Source: CAYFKJ01 sp964343605 (GTDB lineage: Bacteria > Pseudomonadota > Alphaproteobacteria > UBA2966). Taken from it: 64,000 nucleotides of DNA. The notes beneath the pieces are model-generated. The model made no database searches. It was not told the DNA's origin and saw only the letters and a program-made list of their open reading frames with translations. The position numbers and the translations under genes were made by a program. The stretch spans positions 817,117-881,116 of the forward strand of contig CAYFKJ010000002.1 of NCBI GenBank assembly GCA_964343605.1, read 5' to 3'. Positions 21,123-30,359 of this stretch are shown one piece after another (position 1 is the stretch's first letter; the number at the start of each line of letters is the position of its first letter).

Positions 21123-22103
21123 TCACTCAGCCCCTTCACGGCGCGCCAGGAAGCCGTTGATGCCGCCCTTCATGAACAGCACGACTAGGATCAAGATGAT
21201 GCCGAAGACGAACTGCCAATAGACGCCGGCGCCGGTGGCAAAGAGATCCATGGCGTGGGGCAAATATTCCTCCAGCAGGAGGAAGGCGGTGGCACCGAGG
21301 ACGGGACCGAACAGGCTGCCTGTGCCGCCCAGCACGACCATGAAGATGAGCTCGCCCGAGCGCGTCCAGTCCATCATCTCCGGGCTGATGAAGTTGGTGA
21401 AGTTGCCCAGCAACGCCCCAGCGAAGCCACAGATGGCGCCGGCAATGACGTAGCAAGCCAGCTGGTAGCGGTAGGTGTTGAAGCCCAGCGACTGGAGCCG
21501 GCGTTCGTTACCCTTGGCGCCCTGGATAACCATGCCAAAGCGCGAGCGGACGATGCGATGAACGAGATAGATAGTCGCCAGCAGCGCCGCGAAGCAGAAA
21601 TAATAGAGCGTGGTGTTGTTTTCGATGTCGATGATGCCGCCAAGTTCGCTGCGTGCTTCGATCACCAGCCCGTCATCGCCGCCGTATTCCTCAATGGAGA
21701 CAAAACCGAAGAACACCATCTGCGAAAACGCCATGGTGATCATGATAAAGTGCACGCCCTTGGTTCTGAGACAAACGAAACCGGTAATCAGCGCAAACAG
21801 GGCCGACGCGCCGACCGCGATCGGGATCTGGAAAAAACCATCGTAGATTTCGTAGTAGGCGGGAATGCCGACGGCGTAGGCGCCGATGCCGATGAAGGCG
21901 GCGTGGCCGAGGCTGATCATGCCGCCGTAGCCCAGGATCAGGTTGAGGCTGACCGCGGCCATGGCGAGGATTACCAGCCGTGTGGCGATATCGAGGTAGA
22001 AGCTGTTGTCCGTCCAGGCGACAAACAGCGGAACGGCCGCCAGCAGGAGGAGAATGACCAGATTGATCCAGCCGCGCAGTCCGTAAGAGGCAAAATTCAA
22101 CAT
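21123..22103 (-). CDS. livM: Branched-chain-type ABC importer permease LivM
   Basis: 326 residues with about nine hydrophobic helices. The LivM hallmark LGYGGMISLGHAAFIGIGAYAVG is near residue 58, and the coupling region MVIQGAKGNERRLQSLGFNTYRYQL near 200. It is an inner-membrane protein, three bases after livH in the same operon. Confidence 0.92.
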   Translation of the reverse strand: MLNFASYGLRGWINLVILLLLAAVPLFVAWTDNSFYLDIATRLVILAMAAVSLNLILGYGGMISLGHAAFIGIGAYAVGIPAYYEIYDGFFQIPIAVGASALFALITGFVCLRTKGVHFIMITMAFSQMVFFGFVSIEEYGGDDGLVIEARSELGGIIDIENNTTLYYFCFAALLATIYLVHRIVRSRFGMVIQGAKGNERRLQSLGFNTYRYQLACYVIAGAICGFAGALLGNFTNFISPEMMDWTRSGELIFMVVLGGTGSLFGPVLGATAFLLLEEYLPHAMDLFATGAGVYWQFVFGIILILVVLFMKGGINGFLARREGAE

Positions 22104-22106
22104 GGT

Positions 22107-23030
22107 TCAGCGGCCCTTCGGTGGGAACAGGCCCTGCGGCCGGAGGGCCAGGATGACGGCCATGAGGATGTAAATCAGCATGCCGGAGACGGCCGGCGCG
22201 GAGGTTTCGGCGTTCTGGATGGTCATGAACAATTTGAACAATGCATCGAGGTAACTGCGGCCCATGGTATCGATCAGGCCGACGATGACGGCGGCGACAA
22301 ATGCGCCCTTGATCGAGCCGATGCCGCCGATGACGATGACGACGAAGGCGACGATGATAATGCCGTTGCCCATGCCGACGGACGCTTCGGTGATCGGCGC
22401 AATCATCATGCCGGCGAGCCCGGCTAGGACGGCGCCCATGGCGAAGACCAGGGTGAACAGAAGATTGATGTCGACGCCCAGCGCGCCGATCATGTCGCGG
22501 TTGCTGGCGCCGGCGCGGATACGCATGCCGAGGCGGGTCTTGGTGACCAGCGTATAGAGACCGGCGGCGATGGCCAGGCCGACCAGGATGATGGCGACGC
22601 GATAGGTCGGCAGCACGACGCCGGCGATCAATTCAATGCGGCCGTCAAGCCAGGCGGGCAGGGGGATGACGATGCCGTCGGGACCCCAGATCATTTGCGT
22701 CGCCGTGTCGAAGACCAGGATGAGACCGAAGGTCGACAGCACGTGATCGAGATGGTCCCGCTGGTAGAGCTTTCGAACCGCAATGAGCTCGACCAGCATG
22801 CCGACGACGGCAACGGCCGGCAGGGCCAGGATAACGCCCCAGATAAACGAGCCCGTCAACTGGGTCAGCGTGGCGCAGAAAAACGCGCCCACCATATACA
22901 GCGAGCCGTGCGCAAGGTTGACGAAATCCATAATGCCGAAAATCAGCGTGAGGCCCGAGGCCAGCAGGAACAGCAAAATGCCGAGCTGCAGCCCGTTGAG
23001 CAGTTGGGCGATGAGCAGTGTCAAATCCAT
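22107..23030 (-). CDS. livH: Branched-chain-type ABC importer permease LivH
   Basis: 307 residues, mostly hydrophobic, with the LivH opening LLIAQLLNGLQLGILLFLLASGLTLIFG, the MDFVNLAHGSLYMVGAF segment, and the coupling helix GMRIRAGASNRDMIGALG. It forms the membrane channel with LivM. It is separated from livK by a 97-base spacer that holds a hairpin. Confidence 0.92.
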   Translation of the reverse strand: MDLTLLIAQLLNGLQLGILLFLLASGLTLIFGIMDFVNLAHGSLYMVGAFFCATLTQLTGSFIWGVILALPAVAVVGMLVELIAVRKLYQRDHLDHVLSTFGLILVFDTATQMIWGPDGIVIPLPAWLDGRIELIAGVVLPTYRVAIILVGLAIAAGLYTLVTKTRLGMRIRAGASNRDMIGALGVDINLLFTLVFAMGAVLAGLAGMMIAPITEASVGMGNGIIIVAFVVIVIGGIGSIKGAFVAAVIVGLIDTMGRSYLDALFKLFMTIQNAETSAPAVSGMLIYILMAVILALRPQGLFPPKGR

Positions 23031-23076
23031 GGCACCGATGCAATTTTGGGGTGATTGAGTGTTTCTCTTATGACAA

Positions 23077-23103
23077 GGGAGGCGCCTATAATAGACGCCT
23101 CCC
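23077..23103 (-). promoter_or_regulatory. Intercistronic hairpin between livK and livH
   Basis: GGGAGGCG and CGCCTCCC pair as a perfect 8-bp stem, extended inside the loop by CTA/TAG. No T run follows on the transcribed strand, so it is more likely an mRNA-stabilising or partial-attenuation element than a full terminator. That would leave binding-protein mRNA in excess over permease mRNA. Confidence 0.55.
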
Positions 23104-23127
23104 CGTCAAATCGTTAGTTCGAATGAA

Positions 23128-24315
23128 CTACTTCAGTTTGCACTGATCGTGATAGGTGTCCTGGTGGGCCTTGGTCACCGTCGAAACGTAAGAGACGAAC
23201 CAATCGCCATTGGCATCCTTCTTCACCTGACGCAGGTGGAAGTCCTGGATCGGGAAGTGGTTGTTGCCGTAGGAATAGCTGCCACGCAGCGACTTGTAGT
23301 TGGCCTTTTTCAGGGCGGCGCGGATGCCGTCCTTGTTGCTGGTGTCGCCGCCGACGGCGTCGACGCCGGACTTGATCAGCATGATGGCGTCATAGGACTG
23401 GGCCGCGTAGTGCGTCGGGTAACGGCCCGTCTTGGCCTTGAAGTCCGCGACAAAACGCTTGTTCTCGGCATTGTCGAGATCAGGCGCCCAGTACATGGTG
23501 TTGTAGGAGCCCAAGACACCGGTGAGGTTGGCCTTCTGCAGGCGCGCCAGCGAGAGGGCATCCACCGTGAACATGGTGTAGAGCTTGATCTTGCCCGCCA
23601 AACCGGCTTGTGCGTACTGCTTGATGAAAGCGGGACCGGCCGGGCCGGGGTAGAAGACGACGATCGCCTGGGCGCCGGAGGCCTTGGCCTTGGCGAGCTC
23701 GGCGGAGAAGTCGAGCTGCATGTCCTTGCCCCACTTCGTCATGTCCTTACCGACGATCTCACCCTTGAAGGTGCGCTCCACGCCGGCGACCATGTTTTTG
23801 CCCGCGGCGTAGTTGGGGGACATGATGTAGAGCTTCTTGATGCCGTCCTTGTTCATGACCTCACCCGTCGCCATCGGGTTCTGGTCGTTCTGCCAGGACG
23901 AGGAGAAGAAGTTCTCGTGGCAGAGCTTGCCCGCGAGCGGCGAGGGGCCCGCGTTGGCGCTGATCAGGAAGGCGCCGGCGTCCAGAGCGGACTTCCGCGA
24001 TGCCAGCAGCACGTGCGACCAGATAAAGCCGGTGACGAAGTCGACCTTGTCCTGTTTGACCAGCTTATCGGTCTTCTGCTTGCCGACTTCCGGCTTGAAG
24101 CCGTCATCCTCGGCAATAAATTCGACGGTCTTGCCGCCCATCTTGTGGCCAATGTGGTCCAAAGCAATGTTGGCCGCATCGACCATATCGCGGCCCATGG
24201 CACCGGCCGGGGTCGTCAACGTCGTGACAAAGCCGATTTTGACAGTGTCCGCCGCCAATGTCGGCGTCGCCAGCATGGCCACGGCCGAAGCCAGTCCAAT
24301 TAAACGCATTTTCAT
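23128..24315 (-). CDS. ABC importer periplasmic substrate-binding protein (LivK-like)
   Basis: 395 residues with an N-terminal signal peptide (MKMRLIGLASAVAMLATPTLAA) cleaved after the AxA-like end. The mature part is a type-1 periplasmic binding protein (KIGFVTTLTTPAGAMGRDM, then VDFVTGFIWSHVLLA). A GGGAGGA site precedes the ATG. It delivers substrate to LivHM. An aryl- or alicyclic-CoA ligase gene lies just upstream on the same strand, and this subfamily includes aromatic-acid binders, so an aromatic or related acid is a likely ligand; amino acids are the alternative. Confidence 0.88.
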   Translation of the reverse strand: MKMRLIGLASAVAMLATPTLAADTVKIGFVTTLTTPAGAMGRDMVDAANIALDHIGHKMGGKTVEFIAEDDGFKPEVGKQKTDKLVKQDKVDFVTGFIWSHVLLASRKSALDAGAFLISANAGPSPLAGKLCHENFFSSSWQNDQNPMATGEVMNKDGIKKLYIMSPNYAAGKNMVAGVERTFKGEIVGKDMTKWGKDMQLDFSAELAKAKASGAQAIVVFYPGPAGPAFIKQYAQAGLAGKIKLYTMFTVDALSLARLQKANLTGVLGSYNTMYWAPDLDNAENKRFVADFKAKTGRYPTHYAAQSYDAIMLIKSGVDAVGGDTSNKDGIRAALKKANYKSLRGSYSYGNNHFPIQDFHLRQVKKDANGDWFVSYVSTVTKAHQDTYHDQCKLK

Positions 24316-24753
24316 GTTTCAAGTCCTCCCAGACTCAATTCCGTTACGTCTCCCAAGAGCTTCCGGACCCAAGAGCGGGCGTCGAAGCGCTCGTCAAATC
24401 CAGATATCCCCCGTCTGGATACTTACTCAAGCCTAACTCGTCGACCTGACAAAGTTTCAATTCATTCCGGACAGTTCGATACCTCGATGGGATCGCACAC
24501 TGACTGAAATTACCGAATTTCTAAATTACTTTAAGCTTAAAGTAATTTAGGTCAAGTGGAATTCAGTAATTCCGATGTTCCTCCCTAGTAGATCGAACCT
24601 TCCCTGTGAATTGGATATGAAAAAATGATATATAATTCATATTATCAAATCAACAGGCATTATTTTTCACACCAGACGATTAACGTTCTTCGATCGCCGG
24701 GTGATGAAAAAACAAAGGGTATGCGCGTCGTTATGTCGCAGCCTTGATCTTAG
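24316..24753. promoter_or_regulatory. 438-base intergenic region with livK promoter and a 30-bp palindrome
   Basis: No gene is visible. The region is AT-rich compared with its flanks (especially 24601-24680) and holds the palindrome at 24521-24550. It should contain the livK promoter and the end of the CoA-ligase transcript. Confidence 0.6.
24521..24550. promoter_or_regulatory. Perfect 30-bp palindrome (candidate operator)
   Basis: CTAAATTACTTTAAG followed by its exact inverse CTTAAAGTAATTTAG. It is AT-rich with no loop and lacks a T tail, so a terminator is unlikely and an operator for a dimeric repressor or activator is the better reading. It lies 206 bases upstream of livK. The regulator is not encoded next to it. 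Confidence 0.6.
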
Positions 24754-26355
24754 TCAAGTTAGGAGCGCTGCCAACCGGCCTTTGATGATTTTGCGCGTGG
24801 GCGTAAGGGGCATCTCCTCGACGATCTCCAGGCGCTCCGGCCATTTGAGCTTGGTCACGTTTTCGGCGTCGAGGTAGGCGCAGACCTCGTCCAGCGACAA
24901 TTCCGCACCGCCGGCCGTGACGACGAAGCAGCAGGCGCGTTCGCCCAGCACCTCGTCGGGCATGGGGACGATGGCCGCCTGGTCGATTTTTTCGTGGCGC
25001 AACAGCAGGGCTTCGATGTCGGCCGGGTTATATTTGACGCCGCCGCGGTTGATGATGTCCTTGCTGCGTCCGGTGAGGCTGACGTAGCCGGCGTCGTCGA
25101 GCACCGCCAGGTCGCCTGTGCGGAACCAGTCGCCATCGAAGGCTTCGGCGTTGGCGGCCTCATTGTCGAGGTAACCGGCGAAGACCGACGGGCCTCTGAT
25201 CTGCAACTCGCCTTCCTCGCCGGGCGGCAGGGGATCGCCTTCGGGGGAGAGCACGCGAACCTCGTTGCCCAGGGTCGCCGGTCCGGCTGTCGTCAGGGCG
25301 CGCTCGATGTCGTCGTGGCGGCGGGTGAAGCTGCCGGCGGCCAACTCCGTCATGCCCCAGAGCTGGGCGATGCGGCTTTCGGGGATGTTGGCCTGGTAGG
25401 CCCGCAGGAGATCGGGCGGGCAGGCGGCGCCGGAAAAGACCGTGAGGCGGACACTGGAAAAATCGTGGTTTTCCATTAGCCCCCCGCCCACCAGGGCCGC
25501 GGCATGGGCCGGCGCCATGAACAGGACCGTGGGCCGTTGTTCGGCCACGATTGCCGCGAGGGCCGGCGGCGTGAAGACGGGCAGCAGGACGCTGGCCGAC
25601 CCCTTGCTGAGGCCGGCGAAGAAATTGAAGATGCCATAGAGATGGCTGAAAGGTGCTGCCGAAAGGATGCGGTCGTTCGGGGTGATATCGAATTCCTCCG
25701 CCCCGAACCCCGTGTTGCACATGAGGTTCTGGAAGGCCAACGGCACGCCTTTGGGATTGGACGTGGTGCCGGAGGTATAAAGCAGCATGCAGGGATCGGC
25801 CGGGCCGGCGGGACCGGATCCGGCCGGCGGTTGCCCGGTCTGGGCAAGCGAGGCAAACGAAACGGCGCCTTCGGGGGCGTCACCCACCACGACGACCTGT
25901 TCGAGCGACGCAAGCTTTCCCTTCAGGTCCAGCATCATCCCAGCGACACCGGCGTCTTTCGTAGCCGCCAGCGAGATCACCGCCTTGGCGCCACTGTGGG
26001 CCAAATGGAACTCGACGTCCTTGGGTCCGTAGGGCATGTGGATGGTCTGGTGCACAGCGCCCAGGCGGGTGATGGCGAGGAGGGAGATCAGGAATTCGGC
26101 GGTGTTGGGCAACTGGGTTGCGACCACGTCGCCTTTGACGATGCCCAAGGAAGCCAGGCCAGTGGCCGTATCGCCGACCACGGCTTCCAGTTCCGCGTAG
26201 CCGATCGTGCCTCCGGGATGAATGATCGCCGGGGCATCGGACGAGCTTTCGACCGCGCGCGTCAACCAGGTATCCAGGGTTTCAGGCCGCCACCAGCCAT
26301 TCGCCAAATAAGTCTCCGCCAACTCCTGCGGAAACGTCATGTCCCCCACCGTCAT
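24754..26355 (-). CDS. Acyl/aryl-CoA ligase (cyclohexanecarboxylate-CoA ligase-like)
   Basis: 533 residues from ATG 26355, which has AAGGAGG six bases upstream; the in-frame ATG at 26400 lacks a site. Adenylating-enzyme motifs: YTSGTTSNPKGVPLAF near 200, WGMTELAAGS near 330, TGDLAVLDD near 420, GRSKDIINRGGVKYNP near 438 and the catalytic lysine region LTPTRKIIKGRL at the end. It activates a carboxylic acid to a CoA thioester in the cytosol. The closest named family is AliA-type ligases for alicyclic acids; medium-chain or aromatic acids are possible. It lies upstream of the liv importer on the same strand, suggesting uptake plus activation. Confidence 0.82.
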   Translation of the reverse strand: MTVGDMTFPQELAETYLANGWWRPETLDTWLTRAVESSSDAPAIIHPGGTIGYAELEAVVGDTATGLASLGIVKGDVVATQLPNTAEFLISLLAITRLGAVHQTIHMPYGPKDVEFHLAHSGAKAVISLAATKDAGVAGMMLDLKGKLASLEQVVVVGDAPEGAVSFASLAQTGQPPAGSGPAGPADPCMLLYTSGTTSNPKGVPLAFQNLMCNTGFGAEEFDITPNDRILSAAPFSHLYGIFNFFAGLSKGSASVLLPVFTPPALAAIVAEQRPTVLFMAPAHAAALVGGGLMENHDFSSVRLTVFSGAACPPDLLRAYQANIPESRIAQLWGMTELAAGSFTRRHDDIERALTTAGPATLGNEVRVLSPEGDPLPPGEEGELQIRGPSVFAGYLDNEAANAEAFDGDWFRTGDLAVLDDAGYVSLTGRSKDIINRGGVKYNPADIEALLLRHEKIDQAAIVPMPDEVLGERACCFVVTAGGAELSLDEVCAYLDAENVTKLKWPERLEIVEEMPLTPTRKIIKGRLAALLT

Positions 26356-26486
26356 GTGCCCTCCTTGCAGACCGTGAACATCAAGCGTCTCGGGGGCCAT
26401 TTTATACTGAATGATCGAAGCGGGACATCTGCCTGTCGCCGCCGCAATGTCGGCACGAAATTGAAACTCAACCAGCCAAGGTGAGG

Positions 26487-27374
26487 CTAGGTCGCGCCCA
26501 TCTCCTCGCGCGCCTTGGCGATAGCGGCGTTGAGCACGTCTTCTTTCATAGCCAACGTTTTTTCGTTGAACATGACCGCCTTGAGCCAGTCGAAACCGAG
26601 TTGCAGCAAGGCTTCGTCGCTTTCTTTGATCAGGGCGACCTTGTCGTCGTCAATGTCGTAGGTGTCGAGAAACTTGGTGTTCAGGACGAACTCGCGGAAA
26701 CCATCGACGTCGGCGGAGACCATGAAAAACATCTGCTTCGTCTGCGGGCTGACGTCGCGGCCCTGCGGGCCGCCCAAAGTCTTCCAGGAAGCCATCTTCA
26801 TCAGGATGTCGATCCAGCCGCGGTTGACCCGGTCATAATCCTCGACACCCTGTTCCAGGCGGAACTCGCGCACGCTCTGGCTCTTGGCTTCGCGATGGCC
26901 TTCGCAATGCTCTTCCTTGATGAGGAAGTGGAAATCGCTGACGTCGTCGGCGTCCTTGGTCTTGAAAGTGCCGAAGCCGATCGGGTAGTAGCGGCAGGTC
27001 GCGGGTCGGTCCTCATAGACCGAGCAGCCTTCTTCGCCGACGAACGAACAGGGACCGAGCCCGTTGCCTTCGTCGCCGATCTCACCGGTCATCTTGAGTT
27101 TGGCGACGGGCAGGCCCGCCGCTTCCCAGATGGCCGGCACCGTGTATTCCCTGACGAAATCGCGCGGCCGCATGCCGAGGTTCGCCGACAACCGTAAAAT
27201 GTCGTTGGGGGTGAGCGTTACGTCTGCGCCGGTGCAGCATTTGTTCCAGCACGCCACGCCGCGGTGGCAGTGGAAGAGGAACCCATCGTCTTCGGAAAGC
27301 CGGACGGGCTCGACCGGACCGGCGGTGCTGGCCCGCACGGCATCGAACAGTTTGACTTCGGTTTCTTTTGTCAT
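26487..27374 (-). CDS. YkgJ family cysteine-cluster protein
   Basis: 295 residues. The zinc- or iron-binding pattern is clear: CHRGVACWNKCCTGADVTLTPNDILRL near residue 36, GPCSFVGEEGCSVYEDRPATCRYYPIG near 108, and a further Cys in EEHCEGH. The C-terminal 130 residues are helical and without assigned domain. YkgJ-type proteins have no settled function. It lies downstream of aprBA on the same strand with one small gene between. Confidence 0.82.
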   Translation of the reverse strand: MTKETEVKLFDAVRASTAGPVEPVRLSEDDGFLFHCHRGVACWNKCCTGADVTLTPNDILRLSANLGMRPRDFVREYTVPAIWEAAGLPVAKLKMTGEIGDEGNGLGPCSFVGEEGCSVYEDRPATCRYYPIGFGTFKTKDADDVSDFHFLIKEEHCEGHREAKSQSVREFRLEQGVEDYDRVNRGWIDILMKMASWKTLGGPQGRDVSPQTKQMFFMVSADVDGFREFVLNTKFLDTYDIDDDKVALIKESDEALLQLGFDWLKAVMFNEKTLAMKEDVLNAAIAKAREEMGAT

Positions 27375-27421
27375 TCTCTCATCTCAAATGCCTGTGGAAA
27401 CACCAACCCATCCAGCGCCGC

Positions 27422-27796
27422 TCATTCCTCCAAGCCCAGCCATTTCCGGGCCTCCGCCATCGTCTTGAAGGCGTGGGTATGCTCTCCCGTTGGCTCCACC
27501 TGCACCGCGTACATTCTCGACATGCCGTACTTCAGCGGATCCGGAGCGACGTAGGCCCGGCGGGCCATTGGCGCGAAGGGGGTGGAGTGGGCAAGGCGCT
27601 GGTTTTCTTCACCGGTAACCGTGAACTGGCTGACGTCCGTGAGGTCGAAGATGCTGTTGAAGTCGGGCTCGAATGCAGGGTCTCCGGCCAGTTCTCTTTG
27701 GTATTCACGAATCTCGCTTTCGCCAATCACGCCCTTTGCGGTGGCGAACACCGTTCTCAGTTCTTGGTCCAGGCGGTAACTAATCGGCATGTCCAA
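27422..27796 (-). CDS. Small hypothetical protein, possibly SpoIIAA/STAS-like
   Basis: 124 residues: MDMPISYRLDQELRTVFATA, later FNSIFDLTDVSQFTVTGEEN, and a C-terminal FKTMAEARKWLGL. The alternation of strands and helices, the central 'DLTDV' strand and the terminal 'EARKWL' helix are typical of STAS-fold hypothetical proteins. No function is assigned. It lies between aprA and the YkgJ-like gene, separated from aprA by a strong hairpin. Confidence 0.7.
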   Translation of the reverse strand: MDMPISYRLDQELRTVFATAKGVIGESEIREYQRELAGDPAFEPDFNSIFDLTDVSQFTVTGEENQRLAHSTPFAPMARRAYVAPDPLKYGMSRMYAVQVEPTGEHTHAFKTMAEARKWLGLEE

Positions 27797-27856
27797 AATC
27801 CAGCGTCAGTGTATTTGGAATTGGACATATTGTCGCCAGATCACACGCCGAATTGA

Positions 27857-27885
27857 ATGAGGGGCGCTAGTGTAGCGCCCCTCAT
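27857..27885 (-). terminator. Strong hairpin downstream of aprA
   Basis: A perfect 13-bp stem (ATGAGGGGCGCTA / TAGCGCCCCTCAT) with a 3-base loop begins 24 bases past the aprA stop. There is no T run, so it may work as a Rho-assisted terminator or a 3' stabiliser for the abundant aprBA mRNA. Confidence 0.7.
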
Positions 27886-27908
27886 CCAGATGTCAGGCCA
27901 CAGCCGGA

Positions 27909-29816
27909 TCAGCCGTAGGTCTTCTCGACCAGATCCTGATGCGCAACTTTCTTCATCTCCCATTCGCCCGTTGCAGGGTTCATGCGGGAGTTGACGAAGC
28001 ACTTCCAGTTCTCCTCGTCGAGATCCGGGAAGTCGGTCCGATAGAAGAAGCCCGGGTAGCGGGTTTCCTCGCGGAACTGGATGTGGCGAAGGTGCGTTTC
28101 CGCCGTGCGGACGCGGTGATAGTTCTCCCAGGCCCGCAGCAGTTCGTGGAGGTCCTTGGCCCGGAGGTGCTCGCTGTCCTCCTTCAGCATATCGATATGG
28201 TGAAGGCCGATCTCCAGCATCTTGGCGTTGGTCTGGTAGTAGGTTGAAACGCCGGCCACGTATTCATCCATGTACTTCTGCAGACGCATCTGGAACATCT
28301 TCGGCGTGATGTAATGGGGATTGACGTCTTCCGCCGTAGTTTTGTCCTTGTGCTCGAAGTAATTGCGCACGGGCTTGTAGATTTCCTCGGTGATCTCGGA
28401 AATATCGCCCTTGAGGGACGGCGAGAAGTCCTGGTGGTCCTGGACAAAACGGACCATGTTCTTGCCCGCGATGCGGCCTTCGGTGTGCGAACCGGAGGAG
28501 AACTTGTGGCCGGACGCGCCAACGCCGTCGCCGGCCGTGAAGAGGCCTTTGACCGTCGTCATGCGGTTGTAGCCCCACTGCCAATCGTCGGGTGCGAAGT
28601 CCTCGGGACCGGACACCCAGATGCCGCAGCAGCCGGAGTGTGAACCGAGAAGGTAAGGTTCTGTCGGCATCAGTTCCGAAGCCGATTCCTCGGGCCGGAT
28701 GTTCATGCCGGCCCAGACGCCCGCCTGGCCGATGCACATGTCGAGGAAATCCTCCCAGGCCTCGGCTTCGAGGTGCTTGACCTCCTTCGGCGTCATGGTT
28801 TCGGCCAGCTTGCCCATGGCTGTCGGCGTATCCATGAAGATCGGCCCGCGGCCGTCCTTCATTTCCTTCAGCATGGCGTGGTTGCGCAGACACGTCGGCA
28901 CCACCGCCGCCGTGTCGTACGGCGCGAAGTCCTTGAGCATGTCGGCGTTCTTGGTCATGTAGTCTTCGCCGTAGCCGTTGGTCGCCTTCGACTTGAAGAG
29001 CAGGAACCAGGCGCCGACCGGGCCGTAGCCGTCCTTGAAGCGGGCGGGCACGAAACGGTTTTCCATCATGGTCATTTCGGCGCCGACCTCGGCCGCCATG
29101 GCGTAGGTCGAGCCGGCGTTCCACACCGGGTACCAGGTGCGGCCCATGCCCTCGCCGATGGAGCGGGGGCGGAAGACGTTCACGGCGCCGCCGCAGACGT
29201 TCAGAATGGTCTTGGCCTTGAAGACATAGAGCTTGTGTTCGCGCACCGAAAAACCGACCGCGCCGGCGATCTGGTTTTCGTTGTTGGCGTCGAGCAGCAG
29301 CTTCACGATGAAGACGCGCTCGTAGATGTTCTCCATCCCCAGCGCCTTCTTGGCGGCCTCGGCGACAATGGTCTTGTAGCTTTCGCCGTTGATCATGATC
29401 TGCCATTTGCCGGAACGCACGGGTTTGCCGCCGTCGGCCAGGGGCACGCCCTCGGTTTCCTTGTCCTTCCAGATCGGCAGGCCCCATTCCTCGAAGAGGT
29501 GGACGGTGTCGTCGACGTGGCGGCCGACGTCGTAAACCAGGTCGTCGCGGGTAATGCCCATGAGATCGGCGGAGACCATGCGGCAATAGTCGTCCGGCGA
29601 GTTCTCGCCGAGATAGGTGTTGATGGCCGACAGACCCTGGGCGACGGCGCCTGAACGGTCCATCGCGGCCTTGTCCACCAGGGTGATTTTGACGTCGTCG
29701 CCGGCCCAGCGCTTGGCCTCGTAGGCCGCGCCGCAGGCGGCCATGCCGCCGCCAACGATCAGAATATCGGTTTCGACTTCGACGATTTCGGGATTACCGA
29801 ATGTCCCCTCACTCAT
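27909..29816 (-). CDS. aprA: Adenylylsulfate (APS) reductase alpha subunit
   Basis: 635 residues from ATG 29816 (MSEGTFGNPEIVEVETDILI), normal for AprA. The FAD-binding motif is ILIVGGGMAACGAAYEAKRW. AprA-specific stretches follow: DKAAMDRSGAVAQGLSAINTYL, EEWGLPIWKD, LNVCGGAVNVFRPRSIGEGMGRTWYP, SGCCGIWVSGPEDF and FTAGDGVGASGHKFSSGSHTEGRIAG. The cytosolic AprBA dimer interconverts APS and sulfite plus AMP at the FAD; in sulfur oxidisers it works in the direction of APS formation. It lies 117 bases downstream of aprB in the same operon. sat and qmo genes elsewhere in the window complete the pathway. Confidence 0.96.
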   Translation of the reverse strand: MSEGTFGNPEIVEVETDILIVGGGMAACGAAYEAKRWAGDDVKITLVDKAAMDRSGAVAQGLSAINTYLGENSPDDYCRMVSADLMGITRDDLVYDVGRHVDDTVHLFEEWGLPIWKDKETEGVPLADGGKPVRSGKWQIMINGESYKTIVAEAAKKALGMENIYERVFIVKLLLDANNENQIAGAVGFSVREHKLYVFKAKTILNVCGGAVNVFRPRSIGEGMGRTWYPVWNAGSTYAMAAEVGAEMTMMENRFVPARFKDGYGPVGAWFLLFKSKATNGYGEDYMTKNADMLKDFAPYDTAAVVPTCLRNHAMLKEMKDGRGPIFMDTPTAMGKLAETMTPKEVKHLEAEAWEDFLDMCIGQAGVWAGMNIRPEESASELMPTEPYLLGSHSGCCGIWVSGPEDFAPDDWQWGYNRMTTVKGLFTAGDGVGASGHKFSSGSHTEGRIAGKNMVRFVQDHQDFSPSLKGDISEITEEIYKPVRNYFEHKDKTTAEDVNPHYITPKMFQMRLQKYMDEYVAGVSTYYQTNAKMLEIGLHHIDMLKEDSEHLRAKDLHELLRAWENYHRVRTAETHLRHIQFREETRYPGFFYRTDFPDLDEENWKCFVNSRMNPATGEWEMKKVAHQDLVEKTYG

Positions 29817-29933
29817 GCTACTTCCTCCAGTTTGGCGAACGCGAACCACCCGGGGCTGCCTGCCGCCATGTTAATCTGCAACAACTACTGAAAATTCGTC
29901 CGGCGCCGCGGGAACGCGGGCGCCCAATCAAAC

Positions 29934-30359
29934 CTAGCTGGGAACCGGCAGGTTGATGCCGGCTTCGGTGAACAGGTTTTGGCTGTTGATATCATCCGCA
30001 TCAGGCTTGCCGCCGTAGGGATCGATCGAGCCCACCGGGGTCGTCCGGTTGGGGAACTTGAAGCGCTTGACCTCGCCGTCGCGGAACTTGATGGTCCACA
30101 TGATGGCATTGTCGGTCCTGAGCGGAATAACCGCGCCGCCCATCGGCACCACGTCCTGGTAGGCGCGGACCTCGATGGCCTGCTGCGGGCAGGCTTTGAC
30201 GCAGCACTGGCATTCCCAGCACTGTTCGGGTTCCTGGTTGTAGGCCTTCATACGGTCGGTATCGAGCGTCATGAGATCGTGCGGACAGATGTACATGCAG
30301 GCGGTAACCTCGCCGCCTTTGCAGCCATCGCATTTTTCCGTGTGCACGAAAGTGGGCAT
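29934..30359 (-). CDS. aprB: Adenylylsulfate (APS) reductase beta subunit
   Basis: 141 residues from ATG 30359 (MPTFVHTEKCDGCKGGE), typical AprB size. Two [4Fe-4S] motifs are visible, CDGCKGGEVTACMYICPHD and CWECQCCVKACPQQAIE, followed by the AprB-specific C-terminal tail (FRDGEVKRFKFPNRTTPVGS) that wraps AprA. It passes electrons between the AprA FAD and the partner complex, probably Qmo. The open frame upstream to 30605 is rejected because it is not conserved AprB sequence and overlaps the promoter. Confidence 0.96.
   Translation of the reverse strand: MPTFVHTEKCDGCKGGEVTACMYICPHDLMTLDTDRMKAYNQEPEQCWECQCCVKACPQQAIEVRAYQDVVPMGGAVIPLRTDNAIMWTIKFRDGEVKRFKFPNRTTPVGSIDPYGGKPDADDINSQNLFTEAGINLPVPS

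Noticed and set aside
24521..24550. Rho-independent terminator
   Set aside because: The palindrome is AT-rich, has no loop and no T run, and lies 200 bases beyond the CoA-ligase stop.
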